From assembly GCA_009786175.1 (NCBI GenBank), contig WQTQ01000239.1, forward strand, positions 1 through 51,702: 51,702 nt of DNA, read 5' to 3'. A program made the position numbers and the translations under genes. The notes under the pieces were generated by a model. That model did not search any database and was not told the DNA's origin. It worked only from the letters and a program-made list of their open reading frames with translations. Shown one piece after another: positions 45,621-51,702 of this stretch. The stretch comes from Bacillota bacterium. GTDB lineage: Bacteria; Bacillota_A; Clostridia; Lachnospirales; WQUN01. Numbering within the stretch: the stretch's first letter is position 1; every line of letters starts with the position of its first letter.

Positions 45621-46985
45621 GTGAGAAGTAAAAATTCTATAATCACAGCCAAAACCTTGGGGTCCGATTCGTTCAAAAAAGACTACAAGACAGAATATGC
45701 ATACTATGCCGGTTCAATGGCCAATGGGATTTCATCGGCAAAAATGGCTATTGCCTTGGGAAAAGCAGGATACATGTGCGGTTACGGTGCCGGTGGTTTA
45801 ACACTTCATGAGGTAGAGCAGGCAATTGACAAAATCAAGCAGGCACTTCCGGACGGTCCTTGTCTTATTAACTTGCTGCATTCACAAAACGATTTGGCGC
45901 GGGAAGAAGCAATGGTTACGCTTTTTTTAGAAAAATCTGTTAAAGCAGTCGAGGCTTCGGCATTTATTGAAATTAGCCCGGCACTTATTCGTTATCGATT
46001 AGCAGGGTTAAAAAAATGCGACAAGTTAGGTGTTTACTCAGAAAATCGAATTATTGCAAAAGTTTCCCGCGAAGAAGTAGCACGGAAGTTTATGAGCCCG
46101 CCAAGCCCGGCAGTTGTAGCGGAGCTGCTTGCAAAAGGTATAATTACAGCCCAACAGGCAGAATGGGCAAATCAAATTCCTGTTGCGGATGATGTTACAG
46201 CAGAGGCTGACTCGGGCGGACATACAGATGGCCAGCCTTTTATTTCTTTACTGCCGTTGATGATTAGTGTACGCGATAAAATGCAACAGCAATTCGGTTA
46301 TAGTCAAAGAATCCGTATAGGTGCCGCCGGTGGGATCAGCACTGCCATTGCAGCGGTTGGGGCATTTCAAATGGGTGCCGATTATGTTGTGACAGGCTCG
46401 GTAAATCAGGCGTGTATTGAAGCCGGAACATCTGATTACGTTAAAAAAATGTTGGCTAATACACAGATGTCTGACGTTGTTTTGGCCCCGTCTGCAGATA
46501 TGTTCGAATCAGGCTCGAAAGTTCAGGTAATTAAAAAGGGAACTATGTTCCCCATGAATGCCCAAAAATTGTATGATCTTTATGTCCGGCACGATAACAT
46601 TCATGATCTTCCCGAGAAAGACAGAAAAGCTGTTGAAACACGAATATTCCGCCACGATTTTGCTACAGTATGGGGGTTTGTAGAAGAATATTTTTCAAAA
46701 GCAGACCCAAGGCTGCTTGACCGTGCGCAATCGAACCCCAAATTAAAGATGGCACTTACTTTCCGCTGGTATCTTGGGAACTCTTCGCGTTGGGCTATTA
46801 AAGGCGACGAAGCACGAAAAATGGATATGCAAATTTGGTGCGGTAAATCGATGGGAGCCTTTAACCGATGGGTAGAAAATACCGAACTTGAACAATGGGA
46901 CAACCGGACTGTAGTCAAAGTTGCGGATAAAATAATGAATGAAGCGGCGACTATTATAATGAAGAATTACACCAAGCTTTCGTAA
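45621..46985 (+). CDS. pfaD: PfaD-family FMN enoyl reductase
   Basis: The 454 residues match PfaD, the trans-acting FMN enoyl reductase of PUFA and related synthases: MANGISSAKMAIALGKAGYM, GAGGLTL, a nitronate-monooxygenase-type barrel with SGGHTDGQP, IGAAGGIST and GADYVVTGSVNQ, and the PfaD-specific C-terminal helical region (FRWYLGNSSRWA). It would reduce enoyl-ACP in selected cycles, controlling which double bonds remain. The GTG start follows AAGGGAG. Its presence among the radical SAM genes ties these to the synthase. Confidence 0.93.
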   Translation: MRSKNSIITAKTLGSDSFKKDYKTEYAYYAGSMANGISSAKMAIALGKAGYMCGYGAGGLTLHEVEQAIDKIKQALPDGPCLINLLHSQNDLAREEAMVTLFLEKSVKAVEASAFIEISPALIRYRLAGLKKCDKLGVYSENRIIAKVSREEVARKFMSPPSPAVVAELLAKGIITAQQAEWANQIPVADDVTAEADSGGHTDGQPFISLLPLMISVRDKMQQQFGYSQRIRIGAAGGISTAIAAVGAFQMGADYVVTGSVNQACIEAGTSDYVKKMLANTQMSDVVLAPSADMFESGSKVQVIKKGTMFPMNAQKLYDLYVRHDNIHDLPEKDRKAVETRIFRHDFATVWGFVEEYFSKADPRLLDRAQSNPKLKMALTFRWYLGNSSRWAIKGDEARKMDMQIWCGKSMGAFNRWVENTELEQWDNRTVVKVADKIMNEAATIIMKNYTKLS

Positions 46986-47010
46986 ATCCATATGAGAAGG
47001 GGCAAAGAAC

Positions 47011-48546
47011 TTGAAAAAAATTCTTTTTATCAATCCCAAAACAATTGACTTAACGGTTGGGATTTTTTCATCCAATATGGTGCGTATGTCCAAAAAAAAA
47101 CGACTGTCAATGCCTAATTTGGCACCAATGATTTTTGCCGCATTAACACCGCCGAGTTATGAGTTTACTTTCATAGACGATGACTATAAAGACGTAGATT
47201 TAAACATGAATGCCGATTTAGTTGCCATATCTGCCATGACGATGCAAGTAAACCGTGCATATGAAATTGCCGATCATTTTAGAAAAAAGGGAGTAACTGT
47301 CGTTATTGGCGGCATTCATGCATCTGTGTTACCTGATGAAACCAGTCAGCACTGTGACGCAACAATGATTGGCCAAGGTGAAAACACTTGGCTTGAGATG
47401 CTGAAAGATTTTGAGCAGGGGACACTTAAAAAATTTTATGATACTAAAGACTATCCTAATATCGATTATCTAATAAGCCCTAAAGTTGACATAATTAACT
47501 TCGATCATTACCTAATGTTCCCTATTCAAGCGACACGCGGATGTCCGCACGACTGTGATTTTTGTTCGATCAAGCATACTGCAGGTCATGTTTATCGAAT
47601 GAAACCGGTTTCACAAGTTATTGCCGAAATTAAAGAATATGAAAAATATAATAAAAGGAGTGTCGGCGGATATAAGAAGCACTATTTTTTTGTTGATGAA
47701 AATATTTATGTAAACCGCAAGTATGTTAAAGAATTGTTATCGGCAATGATTGAACTCAAAATATCATGGATGGCGCAAGGGACTGTAGATGCCGCCTATG
47801 ATGAAGAAATGCTTGAGTTAATGGCGAGAAGCGGATGCCGTCAATACGCAATTGGGCTTGAATCCATTTCCGATGAAACACTTGCAGAAGCCAATAAGCC
47901 TAAAATCAACAAAACTCAGTCATATGGCGTTGCCATTAAGAATTTACTTAGACATGGGATTATTCCGGCCGGCTATTTGATATATGGTTTTGATAATGAT
48001 GACCATAATGTTTTTAAAAGAACTGTTGATTTCGCTATTAATAATCATTTGATACAGCCCTATTTTTCTACTTTAACACCATATCCCGGCACAAGGCTTT
48101 ATAATAGGATGAAAGCTGAAAATCGAATTTTTGATAAGAACTGGGACCATTACAACTCTTTGACTCCTGTGCATCACCCAAGGCAATTCAGCCCTGTCTT
48201 GCTTGAAGAAGGGATTGTTTGGTCGTCAAAACAAATAGCAAATTTTGATGTGGTAAAGAAGCAATTTGATTATTTTTGGAGTCATGGGCCGTGGCCGCAA
48301 TTAAAAACTCTTACATTCAAAGAACGTTTACTGTTAGTTTTAATGGCCATAAAGCTAAGAAAACACAATAAAAAATATTGTGATTTTCTGCTTTGGGCGG
48401 CGCGTAATAAAAAGACATGCGACTTTGGTTCCATTTTTGCAGCACTTTTTCTGCATGAGGCCGTTATGCAGTCTGACAAGGGGGAAGCTTTTGAAGAATT
48501 AATACTTGAAGCAGAAAAAAATTCAGTTAACGATAAACCAAGTTAA
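47011..48546 (+). CDS. B12-binding-domain radical SAM enzyme 5
   Basis: The TTG start with AGAAGGGG upstream gives (M)KKILFINPK. The 511-residue protein has the B12-type domain (ADLVAISAMTMQ, VVIGGIHASVLPDET, MIGQGENTWLEML), radical SAM RGCPHDCDFC, then AIGLESISDE, LTPYPGT and SHGPWPQ. It groups with copies 2 and 3. GEGEN of the other copies is GQGEN here, and the segment GFESIS is GLESIS. It is the last gene of the cluster and is followed by a bidirectional terminator. Confidence 0.9.
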   Translation: MKKILFINPKTIDLTVGIFSSNMVRMSKKKRLSMPNLAPMIFAALTPPSYEFTFIDDDYKDVDLNMNADLVAISAMTMQVNRAYEIADHFRKKGVTVVIGGIHASVLPDETSQHCDATMIGQGENTWLEMLKDFEQGTLKKFYDTKDYPNIDYLISPKVDIINFDHYLMFPIQATRGCPHDCDFCSIKHTAGHVYRMKPVSQVIAEIKEYEKYNKRSVGGYKKHYFFVDENIYVNRKYVKELLSAMIELKISWMAQGTVDAAYDEEMLELMARSGCRQYAIGLESISDETLAEANKPKINKTQSYGVAIKNLLRHGIIPAGYLIYGFDNDDHNVFKRTVDFAINNHLIQPYFSTLTPYPGTRLYNRMKAENRIFDKNWDHYNSLTPVHHPRQFSPVLLEEGIVWSSKQIANFDVVKKQFDYFWSHGPWPQLKTLTFKERLLLVLMAIKLRKHNKKYCDFLLWAARNKKTCDFGSIFAALFLHEAVMQSDKGEAFEELILEAEKNSVNDKPS

Positions 48547-48587
48547 ATGCGCACGGCTGCATATGTCTGCGCATTAGACTTTTCTGC

Positions 48588-48639
48588 AAAAAGCCGTGTG
48601 TATTAATGGGCAAACTAAACCATTTAACCGCGGCTTTTT
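48588..48639. terminator. Bidirectional terminator ending the lipid-synthase cluster
   Basis: AAAAAGCCG with following bases (48588-48609) pairs with CCATTTAACCGCGGCTTTTT (48620-48639), giving a long stem with T-runs on both strands. It separates the plus-strand cluster from the convergent B12 importer operon. The 108-bp gap holds nothing else recognisable except a second copy of the GCACGGCT / AGCCGTGT pairing. Confidence 0.8.
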
Positions 48640-48654
48640 GTGAAAGAATCCACT

Positions 48655-49416
48655 TTACTCAACATTATTCCAGCTTGCCAGCGTTTGCCGCATGTAGCCC
48701 ACAACATCTACATCGTACACATTTTTCAGCAGTTCGCCGGTAATAATCCCTTTGCCGTATTTTGCAATTTCTCCGTTACGCATGGCAAGTACATATTCGC
48801 TAAGGCGCATTGCGTGGTTTATGTCGTGCAAAACCCCGACAATGGAACGGTTATTTTCTTTTGCCCAGACAATTAGATAATCCAACAGCTCCACTTGGTA
48901 CTTTAAATCCAAGTGGTTGGTGGGCTCATCCAGCAAAATTATTTGCGGGTCTTGTGCAAGGGTACGGGCTAAAAATACCCGCTGCAATTGCCCGCCGGAT
49001 AGTTTTGTTATGTCCCGGTCTTTTTCGTCCAGCATGTTTACGGTTTTTAGGCAGTGCAGTACCATTTCTTTGTCGTGCCTGGAAGTGGCCGATAATAGCC
49101 CGTTTTTCTCATGTACATACCGTCCCATCATAACTGTATCGTAAACGGAGTAGGAAAAATACAACGCTGTTATTTGGCTTAGCATTGCTATTTTCGCAGA
49201 TATTTCTTTCCGCTTCATATACTTGAGGGGTTTACCGTCCAAAATGATTTCGCCTTTGTACGGCAACAGCCCTGCCATTACTTTTAACAGGGTTGATTTA
49301 CCGCAGCCGTTCGCACCTATAATGGACAAATTTTGCCCCGGGGCAATTTCCAAAGAAATATTCTTTATTATGTCGCCGCCGCCGTAGCCTGCGTTTACAT
49401 TTTTAAGCGTTAGCAT
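48655..49416 (-). CDS. btuD: Cobalamin/iron-siderophore-type ABC importer ATPase (BtuD-like)
   Basis: The 253 residues from ATG 49416 (RBS AAGGGGGG) form a FecE/BtuD-family ATPase: Walker A GANGCGKST (34-42), signature LSGGQ, and LLLDEPTNHLD. It powers import through the permease encoded just upstream, whose end it overlaps by 14 bp. The frame is open 20 codons further upstream, inside the permease gene, without an RBS. The substrate assignment as B12 or a corrinoid comes from the riboswitch, since iron-siderophore systems look the same. Confidence 0.88.
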   Translation of the reverse strand: MLTLKNVNAGYGGGDIIKNISLEIAPGQNLSIIGANGCGKSTLLKVMAGLLPYKGEIILDGKPLKYMKRKEISAKIAMLSQITALYFSYSVYDTVMMGRYVHEKNGLLSATSRHDKEMVLHCLKTVNMLDEKDRDITKLSGGQLQRVFLARTLAQDPQIILLDEPTNHLDLKYQVELLDYLIVWAKENNRSIVGVLHDINHAMRLSEYVLAMRNGEIAKYGKGIITGELLKNVYDVDVVGYMRQTLASWNNVE

Positions 49417-50437
49417 TGCCGCGCCCCCCTTTTGAAAAATACACATACGCGAAGAACGGCGCGCCCACAAGGGCACTTACAACCCCAACAGGCAGTTCCC
49501 CGGGGCTGATTACCGTACGGGCCACCAAGTCGCAAAGCATCATAAACCCGCCGCCGAAAACAGCGGATAGGGGAATAATAAGCCTATGCCGCGAACCGAA
49601 TATGCGGCGTACAACATGGGGGGCAGCCAAATCTACAAAGCCTATTATGCCCACAAAAGCAATGGCACTGCCTGTAATTGCTGCGGCAATTATCAGCAAT
49701 ACCCATTTGACACGGCGCATATTAATACCAATGAGTTGGGCCTGTTCCTCCCCAAAAGTCATAATGTCCAACTCCCTATGGTACCGCAGGGCAAGCAGCA
49801 CACCAACCAGCATAATAGGCGCGAGAATGGCAACTACCGACCATCGCTGGCCGGAAAAGCTGCCCATTTGCCAAAAAATAAGCTGTTGTGCATTTTGCCG
49901 CTGCAAAGCCATTAGCAGTGTTGTAATAGAGTTAATAAAAAGGGAAAGTATCATACCAACCAAAATTATTGTGTTATTGCTCAAACTACCGTCCATTTTC
50001 ATTGCCATTACTACAACCAGCACAATTGTAAGCATACCAAAAGCAAACCCCGATACCGGTAAAAAACTAATGGGAAGTAAAAACACAGAAGCAAGCCCCG
50101 TAAAGAAAAATAATGCCGCCCCCAAGGACGCCCCGCTGGAAACCCCAAGTGTAAAAGAAGACGCGAGAGGATTACGCAATACGCTTTGCATAATTGCCCC
50201 GCTTACAGCAAGTGCTGCGCCAACGATAAACGCCAAAAGTACCCGTGGCAGGCGCAAATACCAGACAATACTTGGGTTGTTATTGGAAATACCGCCAATG
50301 TCGCCTATTCCTACGCTGCGATACAAAATAACACGTAAAATCTCCCCAGGGTGGATGTTGGTGCTGCCAATACCAACGGCAACAAGAAACACAACAACCA
50401 AGACGGCAAGGGATATTGTAATTTTTATTTTACTCAT
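49403..50437 (-). CDS. btuC: FecCD-family permease (BtuC-like)
   Basis: The 344 residues contain about ten hydrophobic helices and the FecCD signature (LRLPRVLLAFIVGAALAVSG, MQSVLRNPLA, and GFVDLAAPHVVRRIFG near the end), typical of BtuC/FhuB-type permeases. The ATG at 50437 follows one base after the binding-protein stop; longer starts inside that gene are unlikely. It forms the membrane channel of the importer. Confidence 0.9.
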   Translation of the reverse strand: MSKIKITISLAVLVVVFLVAVGIGSTNIHPGEILRVILYRSVGIGDIGGISNNNPSIVWYLRLPRVLLAFIVGAALAVSGAIMQSVLRNPLASSFTLGVSSGASLGAALFFFTGLASVFLLPISFLPVSGFAFGMLTIVLVVVMAMKMDGSLSNNTIILVGMILSLFINSITTLLMALQRQNAQQLIFWQMGSFSGQRWSVVAILAPIMLVGVLLALRYHRELDIMTFGEEQAQLIGINMRRVKWVLLIIAAAITGSAIAFVGIIGFVDLAAPHVVRRIFGSRHRLIIPLSAVFGGGFMMLCDLVARTVISPGELPVGVVSALVGAPFFAYVYFSKGGRGNANA

Positions 50438-50438
50438 A

Positions 50439-51311
50439 TCAGTCAAAATACTCTGGGTACACTGCCCGTGCAATTTGCCACATGGCTTGGACAATATTGT
50501 GATTATCGCGGCTGGTAGTGTTTTCGTCTATCAAGTATACGCGGTTGTTAATTACTGCATAAAGACTGTCCCAACCGGGGCGGGATTTTAGTTCGTTTAC
50601 AGCGTTATCCATCCAACCGACGTTAGTAAGAATCACATCCGGGTTGTGAGCAAGAATTTGCTCATCGGCAATGACAGTCCATGGGATAGAGTCGGCAAAT
50701 ATATTAACGGCACCAATTATCTCAAGGATTTCCTGCATAAATGAACCCTGCCCAAAGGTGAATGGCGTAGGGTCGATTTCAAAGTAAACCGTGCGCTTAT
50801 TACTGATGTTTGCAGAAATAGTGCGAACCTGTTCTATTTCCGCCATCATGCTTTGCGTCAGCTCTTCCCCTGCAGGCAAAACATCCATTTCACGGGCGAT
50901 GAAGTGAATATTCTCTATTATCCCGGCGATGTTGTTATGCTGGGGAACACGCACAACATGCGTACCCGATTGTACAAGAAGTTCCAGCACAACGCCATCC
51001 AGATTAAACATATCTGTAAAAAGCAGTGTATCTGGCGCGAGTGCCAGAATTGCCTCCATATCGGGCACCCACATATCAAGCACAAATTCAAGATTACTTG
51101 GCACACCTGGAATAAACGCGGAAAAATTGTCTGCGGCAATTATCCTTTCGCCAAGCCCTAAATCTACTAAAATTTCCGTGATTGCGGGGCCAACGGACAT
51201 TATCCGATTATTTCGGTTGTTTTCCGAAACACCCGGGGCATCCCCGGTAGCGCATGAAGTTAAAATTAACGCCAAAAGTGTAATCATGCATAAGTAGAAG
51301 AATTTTTTCAT
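50439..51311 (-). CDS. btuF: Cobalamin-type ABC importer substrate-binding lipoprotein (BtuF-like)
   Basis: The 290-residue product from ATG 51311 (RBS GAGAGAGG) is a lipoprotein with the lipobox LTSC (lipidated C20). The rest is a helical-backbone class III binding protein with RIMSVGPAITEILVDLGL, LALAPDTLLF and the ILAHNPDVIL segment. It captures the substrate outside the membrane. It is first in a three-gene operon behind a cobalamin riboswitch, supporting corrinoid as the ligand. The frame is open upstream through the leader terminator, which is not coding. Confidence 0.9.
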   Translation of the reverse strand: MKKFFYLCMITLLALILTSCATGDAPGVSENNRNNRIMSVGPAITEILVDLGLGERIIAADNFSAFIPGVPSNLEFVLDMWVPDMEAILALAPDTLLFTDMFNLDGVVLELLVQSGTHVVRVPQHNNIAGIIENIHFIAREMDVLPAGEELTQSMMAEIEQVRTISANISNKRTVYFEIDPTPFTFGQGSFMQEILEIIGAVNIFADSIPWTVIADEQILAHNPDVILTNVGWMDNAVNELKSRPGWDSLYAVINNRVYLIDENTTSRDNHNIVQAMWQIARAVYPEYFD

Positions 51312-51336
51312 TTTGATACCTCTCTCTTTTAATTCA

Positions 51337-51356
51337 CCCCCTGATATCAGGGGGTA
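51337..51356. repeat. Palindromic repeat, copy 3
   Basis: ACCCCCTGATATCAGGGGGT is a perfect 20-bp palindrome in the B12-importer leader, between the riboswitch terminator and the RBS. It shares the core with copies 1 and 2 but lacks the A/T-rich outer arms. Confidence 0.8.
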
Positions 51357-51369
51357 AATGCAGTTTACG

Positions 51370-51398
51370 GATAATAAAAAAACACGCCCCGGGCGTGT
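51370..51398 (-). terminator. Riboswitch expression-platform terminator
   Basis: On the minus strand ACACGCCC and GGGCGTGT pair (51382-51398) and are followed by TTTTTTATTAT (51380-51370). It lies between the cobalamin riboswitch and the binding-protein start, so B12 binding probably promotes termination here. Confidence 0.85.
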
Positions 51399-51419
51399 AA
51401 AAGCGCGTAAAGTCAAACG

Positions 51420-51541
51420 CTGTATTACATCGCTTCGGTCGGGGAAGCCATAAATAATTTATTTTGCGTATCTGGCTTATCGGATACAATATTGTTCCGC
51501 ATCACAGTGACCCGCTCGCAGGGATTCCCACCCTATTCCGC
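51420..51541 (-). ncRNA. Cobalamin riboswitch
   Basis: Read on the minus strand, the leader contains the hallmarks of a B12 riboswitch in order: GGGTGGGAATCCC (51533-51521), GCGGGTCACTGTGA (51515-51502, matching the conserved CCCGC-x-ACTGT region), then ATAAGCCAGATAC (51480-51468, a B12-box variant; GTATC at 51487-51483 pairs with GATAC). A downstream hairpin, GCTTC/GAAGC around CCCGACC (51448-51432), may provide the kissing loop or rear element. A promoter lies just upstream and an intrinsic terminator downstream. It controls the btuFCD-like operon. The B12 box is divergent from the AGCCAGGAGACC consensus, so the subclass is uncertain. Confidence 0.82.
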
Positions 51542-51549
51542 TTTTTGTA

Positions 51550-51578
51550 ATTATACACTGTAAAAATATTTCATACAA
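51550..51578 (-). promoter_or_regulatory. Sigma-A promoter of the riboswitch/B12-importer transcript
   Basis: On the minus strand TTGTAT (51578-51573), a 17-bp spacer and TATAAT (51555-51550). Transcription would start near 51543, just ahead of the riboswitch. Confidence 0.75.
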
Positions 51579-51702
51579 CCCCCTTGCATTTGGTATTATC
51601 CTCGTGAGTTCCGCAGCACGGTAGAAATGAGCACACACTGAATGCCGCAAGTAATCAAAGGTGAAGGGTTCTTTTTTTTTGAAAAATAATAAATAAATAT
51701 GT
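51579..51702. other. End of window, no feature recognised
   Basis: I see no ORF or RNA signature in the last 124 bases. There is a T9 run near 51672 after a possible RBS-like GGTGAAGGG, but no start codon in a usable position. Confidence 0.5.

Noticed and set aside
26423..48546. Naming the product as EPA/DHA, ladderane, hopanoid or membrane-spanning lipid
   Set aside because: The domain set is compatible with several lipid types. No squalene, ladderane-specific or ether-lipid genes are present, and iterative synthase products cannot be deduced from domains alone.
35655..48546. Radical SAM genes as a RiPP maturation set
   Set aside because: No precursor peptide frame, RRE domain or exporter was seen among them, no SPASM-type extra Cys motifs are visible, and they alternate with lipid-synthase genes.
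49416..50591. 391-codon plus-strand open frame
   Set aside because: It is antisense to the well-conserved FecCD permease and the end of the binding-protein gene; it has no family pattern and is low in hydrophobic structure expected of a real protein.

Overview
The window looks like the chromosome of an anaerobic, Gram-positive Clostridia-type Firmicute. The support is the conserved order yicC/yloC, remA, gmk, rpoZ, priA, def, fmt (a Bacillus/Clostridia housekeeping block), a DacF-type carboxypeptidase, PF06262 and YesL proteins, and many oxygen-sensitive or anaerobic-type redox enzymes (an Old Yellow Enzyme with a Cys cluster, an aldo/keto reductase with ferredoxin-type cysteines, a flavin reductase-rubredoxin fusion, radical SAM enzymes). 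No rRNA, tRNA, CRISPR array, transposase or integrase was seen.

Layout. 1-2312: an ABC-F ATPase behind a structured leader with a 27-codon upstream ORF. 2301-6374 (minus): a tight three-gene redox operon (Old Yellow Enzyme, short-chain dehydrogenase, fumarate-reductase-like flavoprotein). 6620-12940: a secreted protein, a Gly/Arg/Trp-rich small protein, a two-domain PPK2, a RadC-like protein, PspC, a flavin reductase-rubredoxin, a zincin, YesL and a small Cys protein. 13070-20457: dac, yicC, remA, gmk, rpoZ, priA, def, fmt. 20459-25903: a stand-alone family A DNA polymerase (minus), an aldo/keto reductase, a CHAP-domain secreted protein, and a lone MacB-type permease (minus).

The striking part is 26184-48546, a visibly more AT-rich plus-strand cluster of eleven genes behind a consensus promoter (TTGACA, 17 bp, TATAAT) that overlaps a candidate palindromic operator. 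It encodes a dismembered PfaABCD-like (polyunsaturated-fatty-acid/secondary-lipid) synthase: KS-AT-ACP; KR; KS-CLF-degenerate DH; KS-like; AT-DH-DH; and a PfaD-type enoyl reductase. Interleaved with these are FIVE paralogous B12-binding-domain radical SAM enzymes in two apparent subgroups. I infer a carbon chain built by the iterative synthase and modified by cobalamin-dependent radical chemistry (C-methylation or C-C bond formation). The product cannot be read from sequence and I know of no characterised pathway with this composition.

Converging on the cluster (48655-51578, minus) is a vitamin B12-type ABC importer (binding lipoprotein, permease, ATPase) behind a recognisable cobalamin riboswitch with its own promoter and intrinsic terminator. 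It could supply the cofactor that the five radical SAM enzymes are expected to need. A palindromic element with core CCCCCTGATATCAGGGGG recurs three times in intergenic DNA.
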